64,000 nucleotides of DNA from Bog-473 sp963755495 (GTDB taxonomy: Bacteria > Actinomycetota > Acidimicrobiia > Acidimicrobiales > RAAP-2). The stretch is taken from contig CAVWJS010000011.1 of assembly GCA_963755495.1 (NCBI GenBank), positions 62,001 to 126,000 on the forward strand. The letters run 5' to 3'. The notes under the pieces are model-generated. The model ran no database searches. It was not told the origin of the DNA and saw only the letters and a program-made list of their open reading frames with translations. A program made the position numbers and the translations under genes. This document shows, piece by piece, positions 38,082-46,248 of the stretch (positions are counted from its first letter, which is position 1; each line of letters starts with the position of its first letter).

Positions 38082-38891
38082 TCAGCGCGTGGTCGCGATG
38101 CCGCCGTCGACCGGGATGATGGCCCCGGTCAGGTAGGCCCCAGCGCGGGACGAGAGGTAGATGGCGGCCCCCGCCATGTCGTCGGGACGCCCGATCCGCT
38201 TGAGCGGCGTGCTGGCCACGATCTGCTCACCGAACGTGTCGAGCGTGGCCGCCATCATTTTCGACGGAAAGGGTCCGGGAGCAATGGCGTTGACCGTGAT
38301 GTTGGGAGCCAGGCGCTTGGCCAGGTGTCGCGTGAGATGGTGCACCGCGGCCTTGCTCGCCGAGTACGCGTAGTTCTCGAGCAGGGGCACCGAGAACCCT
38401 TCGATGGAGCCGATATTGATGATCCGTGCCGGCTCTTCGGTGGTGCCGGCCGCCTGCAGCAGCGGCAAGAGGAATTTGGTGAGGTGGAAGACGCCCTTGA
38501 CGTTGAGGGCGAGCACTCTTTCGAATGCCGGCTCGTCGTACTCGGCCAACGGTGCGCCCCAGGTGGCGCCGGCATTGTTGACCAGGATGTCCAGGCGATC
38601 GACACGCAATCGCATCTCGTCGCCCAAGCCACGGCACCCGGTCTCGGTGGAAAGGTTGGCGGGAATGCCGATGCAGACGCCCTTGGTCGAGAGTTCGGCC
38701 GTTACTTCAGCACATGCGTCGGCCTTGCGCGACGAGATGTAGACAACGGCGCCCGCCTCGATGAAACCCTTGGCGATCATCTTGCCGATACCCCGGGTGC
38801 CGCCGGTGACGAGCGCTGTCTTTCCGGCGATGGAGAACAGATCGCTGGCGCTAGGGCTGGCGCTAGGGCTGGGGCTCTCGCCGGCGCTCAC
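38082..38891 (-). CDS. SDR family oxidoreductase (RhlG/FabG-like)
   Basis: 269 residues. A Ser/Pro/Ala-rich N-terminal tail (ESPSPSASPSASD), encoded by a 12-bp repeat (38844-38867), precedes the dehydrogenase domain: ALVTGGTRGIGKMIA, SSRKADACAEVT, NAGATWGAP, and catalytic YSASK. The IDG-like end ITPVDGGIAT... closes the domain. RhlG-type proteins reduce beta-ketoacyl substrates; this is possible here but not shown. Its start overlaps the stop of the upstream M20 amidohydrolase as ATGA, so the two act as a coupled pair. Confidence 0.86.
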   Translation of the reverse strand: MSAGESPSPSASPSASDLFSIAGKTALVTGGTRGIGKMIAKGFIEAGAVVYISSRKADACAEVTAELSTKGVCIGIPANLSTETGCRGLGDEMRLRVDRLDILVNNAGATWGAPLAEYDEPAFERVLALNVKGVFHLTKFLLPLLQAAGTTEEPARIINIGSIEGFSVPLLENYAYSASKAAVHHLTRHLAKRLAPNITVNAIAPGPFPSKMMAATLDTFGEQIVASTPLKRIGRPDDMAGAAIYLSSRAGAYLTGAIIPVDGGIATTR

Positions 38892-40065
38892 AGCCCGGCC
38901 ATGGCGACCGCACTCCGCAGGACGACACCGGCCCCCACGCGCAGGGCCTCATCTTCCACGGAGAACGTGGGGCTGTGGTGCATGCCGCTGGTCCCCTCGG
39001 CATTGGCCCCGCCGACGAAGAAGTAACAGCCCGGAAGGTGGCTGAGGAACTCGCTCACATCGTCACTCGGGGAGGCGGGCGGCATGCGGATGACGTGGTC
39101 GGAGCCGAGCAGTTCTTGCGATGCCGCTTCGACCACATCTGTGACCCGCCCGTCGTTGATCACCGGGGCCGTGTGCTCGGGGAACTCGAGCTCAACGACG
39201 ACGCCGTGGGAATCGGCGATGACGTCGCACACCGCCTGCAGCCGGAGGAAAGCGTCTTCGCGTTGTTCGTCGGTGAAGGTGCGCAGCGTCCCCGAGACGG
39301 TGGCCGTGGTCGGGACCACGTTGACCGCCGTGCCCGCCGAGAGCATGCCGGCACTGCAGACACAGCTCGCTCCCTCGTAGTTCATGCCGGTGGCGACGGT
39401 GCCCAAGCGTGTCACCAGGTCGGCGGTCGCCTTGATTACGTCACCTTTGGCCGTCGGAATGGCTCCGTGCCCGCCCGGGCCGACCAGGGTGATGCGCAGG
39501 GAGTGGGCTTCTGACATGGCGATGCCCTCCCGCAAGGCGACAATCCCCGTCGGGATCTGCGACGTCACGTGGAAACCGACGAGTCGGGCGTCGCCGATGA
39601 CATTGAGGGCTCCGCCTTCGAGCATCCTTTTGGCGCCGCACAGCGCTTCCTCGGCCGGCTGGAACAAGAAGATGTACCGACCGGGGAGTTCGGCCCGGCG
39701 CGTGCTCAGGGCTCGGGCGACACCGAGCAGCGACGCCACGTGGACATCGTGGCCGCAGGCGTGCATGGTGCCGTCAACGTTGGAATGGAAGGGAGTTGCC
39801 GCGTCCTCCTGAATCGGTAACGCATCGATATCGGCCCGCAGCACAACGCTGCGACCCGGAAGTCCACCTTCGAACGCAAAGATCCCGCCGGTTTCGGTGA
39901 CCCGTTCCAGCTCGCCGATGTCCAGCGAGGACATGCGCTCTCGGATCAACGCGGTGGTGGCGTGTTCAGTGAACGCCAGCTCGGGTCGCGATGCACGACC
40001 CGGCGGGTGTCGACCATCTCGTCGTAGACGGCCCCAATGGCGACCTCGGTCTCGGTGTCAGTCAC
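38888..40065 (-). CDS. M20 family amidohydrolase/peptidase (frame broken once)
   Basis: Zinc amidohydrolase of the IAA-amino-acid hydrolase/HipO type, about 392 residues if joined. The part from 39949 down is intact: DALPIQEDAATPFHSN, HACGHDVHVASLLGVARAL (metal histidine), QPAEEALCGAKRM, HVTSQIPTG, GPGGHGAIPT. The missing N-terminus is readable upstream in another frame from GTG 40065: VYDEMVDTRRVVHRDPEL then FTEHATTALIRERM. The shift falls at a GGG run (39983-39985): adding one G gives HRDPELAFTEH. A pseudogene is unlikely; a single dropped base is more probable. Coupled to the SDR gene by ATGA. Confidence 0.85.
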
Positions 40066-40173
40066 TTGCGGCTCGCTCCGCTCAAATCAGCTCAATGACC
40101 CCGGAGGTCATCGATGATGTGGATGCGAACATGACGTGACTCCCCGTACGATTGAGGACCCTAGCGGTTTGGC

Positions 40174-40740
40174 TCAGGCGTCGCCGATCTTGTACAGGGT
40201 GTTGCTGTCGGTGTGACTCAAGTGCTCGGAGAGCTTGCCGTGCTCAATGAGTGATACCTCTTCGTAGCGGAAGACCCCGTCCTCGCTCGTGTCGATGGCG
40301 ACCTCGTAGTGGATGGTGCGCGCCTGGGCGGCCAGGAATTGGTTCGACAGGATCCCGTAGGTCTCCGAGCCCGCGTCCGAAACCAGGGTGAACGTGGTGG
40401 CATCGACCGCCACGGTGCCACCGGCGATGAGGGCCGATCCCCGCGGGATGAGGAAGCAGCGCATCACCTGACCATCGGTGGCGTCCCACAACCAGTACCC
40501 GAGCTCGGTGTGGAATGGGTTCTCTTCGGTACCGCGCCAGGCAGCCATGCGGTAGTCCAAGCCGTACAACGTCTGGATGCCGTTCTCGACGGGGCCGAAC
40601 GGCTTGAGCTCAGTGTGCTCGCGGTAGGGCGTCAGGCCGACACTCCCTTTTTCGTTGGAGTAGGCGACGTCTTCGCCCGTATCGCCCTCCCAGATTCCGG
40701 CCAATCGGGCCAACGGCCCCCATTGCGGTCCTGCGCTCAC
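40174..40740 (-). CDS. Heme-binding beta-barrel (nitrobindin-like) protein
   Basis: About 188 residues, mostly beta, matching the THAP4/nitrobindin heme-binding barrel (formerly DUF1794/FABP-like). The start, GPLARLAGIWEGDTGEDVAY, is diagnostic; the fold continues with YGLDYRMAAW, FHTELGYWLWD, GQVMRCFLIPRG, and ends with EHLSHTDSNTLYKIG. Nitrobindins bind ferric heme and act on NO or peroxynitrite. I chose GTG 40740 because AGGAAGGAG lies nine bases upstream; the frame is open to 40788. No membrane segment; cytoplasmic. Confidence 0.8.
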   Translation of the reverse strand: MSAGPQWGPLARLAGIWEGDTGEDVAYSNEKGSVGLTPYREHTELKPFGPVENGIQTLYGLDYRMAAWRGTEENPFHTELGYWLWDATDGQVMRCFLIPRGSALIAGGTVAVDATTFTLVSDAGSETYGILSNQFLAAQARTIHYEVAIDTSEDGVFRYEEVSLIEHGKLSEHLSHTDSNTLYKIGDA

Positions 40741-40898
40741 CCGGAACTCCTTCCTATCTCTCGCATTGCCTCTCACGGTCTGAGGCAACCTTAGGTGTTG
40801 AGGGCCTACGGAGCCGCATGTTCACATCTCACGCTGCGGGGCGAGGGTCGCCCGATGTGCAGCGGAAATGGCGACAACCACTCGTGGTGCGGTGGCGA

Positions 40899-41720
40899 TC
40901 ACAGCCGAGCCCGAACAGAGCGCCGACGAAGCGAGACACCGAGAGCGACGGGGCTCGAGATGAGGGCGGCGACCGTTGCCGCAAGGAGAAAAACTTCGGC
41001 ACCGAGGACGATGAGCCACCAGCGCAGAACGATCTGGCGGTGGGGATCGTCGGGCGCGAGGCAGTCCCGGATGGCTTGGTACGGCATCCAGAGATTGACG
41101 ATGGGCACGAACCAGCAGCCCACTCCCCACCCCGGCGAGTGCTTGGCCGGGTAACCAAGGGACCGGGCGGCCGAGGTAGCCCGAAACTGCCAGATCAACG
41201 CCACGACGAGCGCCACAATGGTGACCAGACTGATAATGACCTGGAGTGGGTCGGTAGTCGACTGCGTCGAAAAGGTAGGCGCCGGATTTCCATTGCGGGA
41301 AGCTTCGAAACTCAGGTGCATCTGGTGGCCCACCGCTCTGAACTGGGTGCGACGGAGTTGGAGATTGACGAGTCCGACCAGGATGTTGAGCCCGAAGAAC
41401 GCCATCGCTATACGGGCCCTCGGTGCCAAAGCCACCTCGCGCTGCACCAGGTCGGCGGCGTTGGGCGGCATCGGCGTCCAATAGCCGGCTGTGCCGCCGA
41501 ACTGAGGAGGTGAAGGAGGTGGCGGCCGCTGCTGGTAATGCGGTGGCTGCGGGAGGGACGGTGGTGGCGGTGGGTTCTCCGGCAGGACGGTGGTCTCGGT
41601 CCAGGCATAGCCGTCCCACCAGCGCTGACCCGGGCCTCCAGCGGGGTCGGCGTACCATCCCGGTGGCGCGCCCGGGTAGCCACTCACCTCGTCAGTCACC
41701 CTCTCATCCTCTCTCACCAC
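40899..41720 (-). CDS. DUF2510-DUF4328 membrane protein
   Basis: 273 residues. The N-terminus is a DUF2510 module (PPGWYADPAGGPGQRWWDG, tryptophan-rich), followed by a Pro-rich linker (PPPPPSLPQPPHYQ...), then four hydrophobic helices of a DUF4328 domain (IAMAFFGLNILVGLVNLQL; PLQVIISLVTIVALVVALIW; HSPGWGVGCWFVPIVNLWMPYQAI; WWLIVLGAEVFLLAATVAAL). DUF4328 has the conserved YQA(I/M)RDC motif. Function unknown. The start overlaps the end of the upstream LLM gene by 17 bases; a GTG at 41699 is also in frame. Confidence 0.8.
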   Translation of the reverse strand: MVREDERVTDEVSGYPGAPPGWYADPAGGPGQRWWDGYAWTETTVLPENPPPPPSLPQPPHYQQRPPPPSPPQFGGTAGYWTPMPPNAADLVQREVALAPRARIAMAFFGLNILVGLVNLQLRRTQFRAVGHQMHLSFEASRNGNPAPTFSTQSTTDPLQVIISLVTIVALVVALIWQFRATSAARSLGYPAKHSPGWGVGCWFVPIVNLWMPYQAIRDCLAPDDPHRQIVLRWWLIVLGAEVFLLAATVAALISSPVALGVSLRRRSVRARL

Positions 41721-42618
41721 CGCGTGCGAGGTGGATCAGGCCACCACAAGCCCCCTTTACTTCAAATTGGGAGGCGAAGATCGAGATTGCATTGATGTGG
41801 TCGTCGACGCCCTGTAGGCCGGCGCCCATCGTGTTGAAAGAAATATGGCTGGCGCCGGCTTGGCGCCACTTCTCGGCGTGCCTCACCATGAGCTCGGGGT
41901 CGTCGGGGGTGTAGCTCACCCGGCCCTCGAAGTCGATTGTGGCCGGGTTGCGCCCCACCCCGCGGGCGGCTTCGCCGATGATTTCCAGGGCGTCCTCCAG
42001 TCCGTCTCCAGGGCGAACCCCAGGGAACCATCCGTCGGCGAGGCGGCCGACCCGGCGCAGGGCGGCGGGGGCAGAGGCGCCGATCCAGATGGGTATCGGG
42101 CGTTGGATCGGGACCGGGGCCAAGCCCGCGGCGTGGATGCGATGAAAGCGCCCCTCGAACGTCACGCTCTCCTGCGTCCAGAGCTGGCGCAGCACGTCGA
42201 TCTGCTCTTCCAAGATCGCCCCCCGTTCGGCGAACGACTGGCCGAGGGCCTCGTACTCGACCCGATTCCACCCGATTCCCAGCCCCAGGCGGAAGTTACC
42301 GCCAGACAGCAGGTCGAGCTCTGTCGCCTGCTTGGCTAACAGGGCCGTCTGGCGCTGCGGCCCGATCAGAATCGACGTGGCGAAGTGGAGATTGGTGAAT
42401 CCGGCCAGGTACGAGAAGAGCATCAGGGGTTCGTGGAACGTCGTATGCACGTCATAGGGCCCGCCCAGATCGCCAAGGATCGCGGTGTCGCCGCCGAGCA
42501 CGTGGTCGAAGGCAGCCAGGTGGGAATAGCCCAGAGCCGAGGCAGCGGTTCCATATGCCCGTACGGCGCCGCGGTCGCCTCCGAGCTCGGTCTGCGGAAA
42601 GATGACGCCAATATCCAT
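41704..42618 (-). CDS. LLM class F420-dependent oxidoreductase
   Basis: 304 residues of a luciferase-like barrel. MDIGVIFPQTELGGDRGAV begins strand 1, AATSILIGPQRQTALLAKQATELDLLSGG is the core, RLGLGIGWNRVEYEALG marks the cofactor region, and FPGVRPGDGLEDAL plus the end IFASQFEVKGACGG close it. The family signature LSGGNFRLGLGIGWN is clear. The enzyme probably uses F420H2 or FMN. The DUF2510-DUF4328 gene overlaps its end, which may be incidental. The divergent LLM paralogue begins 36 bases away. Confidence 0.86.
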   Translation of the reverse strand: MDIGVIFPQTELGGDRGAVRAYGTAASALGYSHLAAFDHVLGGDTAILGDLGGPYDVHTTFHEPLMLFSYLAGFTNLHFATSILIGPQRQTALLAKQATELDLLSGGNFRLGLGIGWNRVEYEALGQSFAERGAILEEQIDVLRQLWTQESVTFEGRFHRIHAAGLAPVPIQRPIPIWIGASAPAALRRVGRLADGWFPGVRPGDGLEDALEIIGEAARGVGRNPATIDFEGRVSYTPDDPELMVRHAEKWRQAGASHISFNTMGAGLQGVDDHINAISIFASQFEVKGACGGLIHLARGGERG

Positions 42619-42654
42619 GCTCGTAGTGTGCCCGTTGCCGTTAGGGTCTCGCGG

Positions 42655-43584
42655 ATGAAGGTACGAATCTTTGTCGAGCCGCAGCAGGGAGCCAATTACG
42701 ACACCCTGCTCGCAGTGGCACTAGAGGCGGAGTCGTCTGGTTTCGACGCGTTCTTTCGCTCCGACCATTACCTGACGATGGGCGGCGGCGGCCTGCCGGG
42801 ACCCACCGACGCCTGGGTCACCCTGGGAGCCCTGGCCCGTGAGACCAGCCGCATCCGGTTGGGCACCCTCGTCAGCTCGGCCACCTTTCGCCAGCCGGGC
42901 ATCCTGGCCATCACAGTGGCTCAAGTGGATGCCATGAGTGGGGGCCGGATTGAGCTCGGGCTCGGCACCGGTTGGTTCGAGAATGAGCACAAGGCCTACG
43001 GGATCCCCTTCCCCCCACTGGGCGAGCGCTTCGAACGGTTGGAAGAGCAGCTCTCGATCATCACCGGTCTGTGGGACACCCCGGCTGATGCGACGTACTC
43101 CTTCGCCGGGAAGCACTACCAACTGACCGATAGTCCGGCCCTGCCCAAGCCGGTCCAGCGTCCTCGGCCGCCGGTGATCGTGGGCGGGGGTGGTGCTACC
43201 CGCACCCCACGACTTGCCGCCACCTTCGCCACCGAGTTCAACCTGCCCTTCAACGGGGTGGCAGAGACCGAGGCGCAGTTCACTCGGGTTCGTACCGCGT
43301 GCGCGCGGATCGGCCGTGACCCCGGAACGCTCGGGCTTTCCGCGGCCCAGGTTGTCTGCTGTGGCTCCGACGAGGCTGAGTTGGAGCGGAGGGCAAAGGC
43401 GATCGGGCGGGAGGTGGCCGAATTGCGCGCCAACGGAGCCGCCGGCACACCCGATGAGGTGGTCGCACGCTGCAAGGCTTTCGAAGCGGCTGGAGCGGAC
43501 ACCATCTATCTACAGGTGCTCGACCTCAAGGACCTTGACCACGTTCGGCTCCTCGCAGAGAGCGTGCTGCCGCATCTTGGGTAA
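42655..43584 (+). CDS. LLM class F420-dependent oxidoreductase
   Basis: 309 residues. Begins MKVRIFVEPQQGANYDTLL, a TIGR03560-type start; SDHYLTMGGGGLPGPTDAW, TRIRLGTLVSSATFRQPG-like core, DAMSGGRIELGLGTGWFENEH, and PPVIVGGGGATRTPRLAATF follow. The frame is open to 42385, but ATG 42655 is preferred because upstream sequence lies within the divergent LLM gene. It is the close neighbour of the oxidoreductase at 41704-42618 in head-to-head arrangement and is more similar in start motif to the one at 28148-29014. Confidence 0.87.
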   Translation: MKVRIFVEPQQGANYDTLLAVALEAESSGFDAFFRSDHYLTMGGGGLPGPTDAWVTLGALARETSRIRLGTLVSSATFRQPGILAITVAQVDAMSGGRIELGLGTGWFENEHKAYGIPFPPLGERFERLEEQLSIITGLWDTPADATYSFAGKHYQLTDSPALPKPVQRPRPPVIVGGGGATRTPRLAATFATEFNLPFNGVAETEAQFTRVRTACARIGRDPGTLGLSAAQVVCCGSDEAELERRAKAIGREVAELRANGAAGTPDEVVARCKAFEAAGADTIYLQVLDLKDLDHVRLLAESVLPHLG

Positions 43585-43608
43585 GGGCGAACGACGGTGG
43601 CGGCCTGG

Positions 43609-43634
43609 CGCGCCTGACTGAGCGGTCAGGCGCG
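43609..43634. terminator. Hairpin between convergent genes (terminator-like)
   Basis: A perfect 10-bp stem CGCGCCTGAC/GTCAGGCGCG with the loop TGAGCG lies between the stop of the LLM gene (43584) and the end of the convergent lipoprotein gene (43641). It may serve as a two-way terminator. No T-tract follows, so intrinsic termination would be atypical, as is usual in high-GC Actinobacteria. Confidence 0.55.
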
Positions 43635-43640
43635 GTTCGT

Positions 43641-44975
43641 TCAGTCCCGGCCGTCGAGTCCGGGCCGGTGTGCGCCGCCGACCGGCGTGGTGGGAGTGAC
43701 AGATGCGCCCGCCTTAGTTTTGCCGAGAACGATGCGCGCCAGCGTGTTGCCGCCCACGCCGATGCAGGCGCGTCCGGTGGGGCAGGCCAAGGCCGTGAGG
43801 GGCAGGGGGGTGTATTCAGTTGTCGACGCGACGAAGGAATTGCCGCTGTCGCGACTCTGCGCCACGCCGCCCGTGCCGACAGCCGGATGACCCACCCACT
43901 TGGTGCCGACCATGGCGCAGATCCGCGGCGACGGGCACGCGATTCCGTAGACGTCGTCAATGGAGAGAGCGAAGGGGGAGCGGGTCCAGGTTTGCCCACC
44001 GTCCTGGCTCGTCAGCATCTCCCCCTTGGCGGGAACGATGGCGCTCACCGTCGTCGATGTGGTGCCCGCTGCCACGCATGAGGTGACGGTGGCGCAGTCC
44101 ACGCTTTGCAGTAGGCCGGTCTTTGCGGGGACATTGGCAGCGGTCCACGTGGCACCACGATCCTCGCTGATAGCGATGGCGCCCTGCCCGTGACCCGCCG
44201 TGGTGGCAGTGAATCCCGTGACCAAGCAGGAACCGCCGGTGACGCACGCGAGCGACCCCGCATCCTGTAGTCCTGCCGGCAGACTGCCCCCACGCTGCCA
44301 GGTGCGCCCGAAATCAAACGAGTGGGCTGACCAGAACGTGGTGCCGTCGGTGGCGATGACCATGCAATCTACGGTGCTGAAACATTGGACGCTCGTGATC
44401 ACCGTGGCGCCCGCCGGTAAGGCGACGACGCTCCAGCTCGAGCCTCCGTCGTGTGTAGTGAGCACGATGCCGGCCGAGGTCGATCCGCTCAGGCCCACGG
44501 CCATGCAGAGCCGCACACTGGGGCATGAGATCCCCGTAAGAGCAGGGGCCGAGACGAGCCGAAGCGGCTGTGGCTCCCACGTCTCCCCGCCGTCGACCGT
44601 GGCGTCAACGACTGTTTGGGGTGAGGTCGCAGCCGTCGAAGATGTGCCGGTCGAAGATGTGCCGGTCGCGGATGTGCCCGTCGAGGATGTGCCCGTCGAG
44701 GAGGAGGAGCCCGTCCCGGGCGTTCCCACGGCCCAACACCGGTCGGCGCCGGCACACGACACCGCGTCGAGTTGCCCGGTTCCAGCCGGGGCGGGTTGCC
44801 CCACGACGGCCGGCGTTCCTGATCGCTGACCCAGCACGGGCGGAGTGGCGTCGTTGCCTCCGGCCGTTTTGGTGCACGCTGCCGCGGTGAGTCCCAGCGC
44901 GATCAACACCACGGCTCGAAGCATCCCGGCGCTGGGCCAGGCGCGCCGAGATCGTCGTGAGGGGTTGCAGGGCAC
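43641..44975 (-). CDS. Lipoprotein with sialidase/BNR-type beta-propeller repeats
   Basis: 444 residues. The signal peptide ends LTAAAC, a lipobox, so the protein is predicted to be anchored to the outer face of the membrane. A low-complexity linker at about 95-118 (TGTSSTGTSATGT, from 15-bp tandem repeats at 44635-44694) precedes repeated blocks with S-x-D-x-G-x-(T/S)-W boxes (VDGGETWEP, THDGGSSWS, DFGRTWQRG, DRGATWTA, SQDGGQTWTR), typical of sialidase/BNR propellers. Each blade also has a CPS-like Cys pair (CSGADRCWAVG-like motifs such as SCPSVRLCMAVG). Role unknown. Start is GTG 44975, 15 bases from the divergent MarP frame. Confidence 0.8.
   Translation of the reverse strand: MPCNPSRRSRRAWPSAGMLRAVVLIALGLTAAACTKTAGGNDATPPVLGQRSGTPAVVGQPAPAGTGQLDAVSCAGADRCWAVGTPGTGSSSSTGTSSTGTSATGTSSTGTSSTAATSPQTVVDATVDGGETWEPQPLRLVSAPALTGISCPSVRLCMAVGLSGSTSAGIVLTTHDGGSSWSVVALPAGATVITSVQCFSTVDCMVIATDGTTFWSAHSFDFGRTWQRGGSLPAGLQDAGSLACVTGGSCLVTGFTATTAGHGQGAIAISEDRGATWTAANVPAKTGLLQSVDCATVTSCVAAGTTSTTVSAIVPAKGEMLTSQDGGQTWTRSPFALSIDDVYGIACPSPRICAMVGTKWVGHPAVGTGGVAQSRDSGNSFVASTTEYTPLPLTALACPTGRACIGVGGNTLARIVLGKTKAGASVTPTTPVGGAHRPGLDGRD
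44635..44694. repeat. 15-bp tandem repeat (4 copies) in the lipoprotein linker
   Basis: Four copies of a 15-bp unit (GTCGAAGATGTGCCG and close variants) encode, on the minus strand, a threonine/serine/glycine linker. The first two copies are identical, the last two differ at two or three bases, which suggests recent slippage. Confidence 0.85.
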
Positions 44976-45038
44976 CGCGGGAGGACAATAGTGGTGGGCA
45001 GGCGGATTCTCGGTGCACGGTTGGCTACCCTCGCTTGT

Positions 45039-46217
45039 GTGAATTGGGTCGATCTGCTGATCATCGGATTAATGCTGATCGCTGCAGTTCAAGGGCTCCG
45101 ACTCGGCGCACTGGTGCAAATCCTCACTTTTGCCGGCTTCTGGCTGGGTTTCCTGCTCGGCACCGTCGTGTGGGTGCCGGCCTTGAAGTTCGTGCACCCC
45201 TCCAATGAGCGTCTGGGCATCACAGTGGCCGCGGTGCTTCTCACTGCGGGAGCGCTAGGCATCGTCGGGCGGGTGGCAGGGACCTACAGCAACGTCACGT
45301 TGCGCCGGCATCATTTGGGTCACATCGATGCTGCGCTCGGCGTCGGCGTGGCGGTGGTCGCCGTCCTCCTGTCGTTCTGGTTGGTGGCCAGCGTGATCTC
45401 CTCACCTAACAGCCGCTACACGTGGCTGAGCTCTGCCGTGGCACGGTCCGACATTTTGCACTCGGTCGACCGGATTCTGCCCACCGTGCCGCCAGTGTTC
45501 AGCGACCTGCAGAACTACCTCAACGAGCAAGGTTTCCCTCAAGTTTTCTCTACCCTGACTCAGCCCTCCCCGGGGCGCGTCGCCACGCCGACCGATGCCG
45601 CGACCCAAGCCTTGGCCAACCCGGCGCTCTCGTCGACGGTCAAGGTCCTCGGTGCAGCGTGCGGCGATGAGCAGGAGGGCTCCGGCTTCGTCGTGGGCCG
45701 CGGCTTGGTGGCGACCAACGCCCATGTCGTCGCCGGCGAGCCCAGTACGCAGGTCGTCGTCAACGGGGCCTCCTACCCCGCCACGGTGGTCTTGTTCGAC
45801 GCGGCCTTCGATCTGGCTATTTTGCGGACCAATGCGCCCTTGGGCCCGGCTCTTGCGCTTGACCCCAACGCGGTGCCCCGGGGGACGCAGGCGGCCATTT
45901 TGGGCTATCCCGAGGATGGCCCTTTGACCGTGGGTGGCGCAGGCATTTCGGCCCAGATCACCGCCCTCGGGCGGGACATCTACAACCAGGGGGCGGTGAC
46001 GCGCAGCGTGTACGCCCTGGAGGCGAACGTCCGGCCCGGTAATTCAGGCGGCCCCGTGGTGGTCGCCGGGGGGGAAGTGGTGGGTGTGGTCTTCTCCCGC
46101 TCCACCGTTTACCCCAATGTCGGCTATGCCTTGGCGTCGCCAGGCGTGCTGACGCGCGTGCAGATCGCAGAGTCACGACAAGCGCCGGTGAGCACCGAAA
46201 AGTGCACCAGCGGATGA
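45039..46217 (+). CDS. MarP-like membrane serine protease (CvpA domain plus trypsin-like domain)
   Basis: About 392 residues. The N-terminal ~150 residues have four membrane helices with the CvpA-like pattern (VNWVDLLIIGLMLIAAVQG; LVQILTFAGFWLGF). A periplasmic linker leads into a chymotrypsin-like domain: GSGFVVGRGLVATNAHVV (catalytic H), DAAFDLAILRT (D), and RPGNSGGPVV (S). This is the architecture of mycobacterial MarP, an acid-stress protease that cleaves the peptidoglycan hydrolase RipA. I prefer GTG 45039 because it lines up with the MarP start; the frame is open from 44991. The C-terminus EKCTSG is unusual. Acid resistance here is inference. Confidence 0.85.
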   Translation: MNWVDLLIIGLMLIAAVQGLRLGALVQILTFAGFWLGFLLGTVVWVPALKFVHPSNERLGITVAAVLLTAGALGIVGRVAGTYSNVTLRRHHLGHIDAALGVGVAVVAVLLSFWLVASVISSPNSRYTWLSSAVARSDILHSVDRILPTVPPVFSDLQNYLNEQGFPQVFSTLTQPSPGRVATPTDAATQALANPALSSTVKVLGAACGDEQEGSGFVVGRGLVATNAHVVAGEPSTQVVVNGASYPATVVLFDAAFDLAILRTNAPLGPALALDPNAVPRGTQAAILGYPEDGPLTVGGAGISAQITALGRDIYNQGAVTRSVYALEANVRPGNSGGPVVVAGGEVVGVVFSRSTVYPNVGYALASPGVLTRVQIAESRQAPVSTEKCTSG

Positions 46218-46248
46218 TGCCAACAAGAAGAAGGGCAGAATAAGGGCC

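Noticed and set aside
37959..39026. 355-codon plus-strand open frame
   Set aside because: Antisense to an SDR gene and the end of the amidohydrolase gene; low-complexity translation with no domain.
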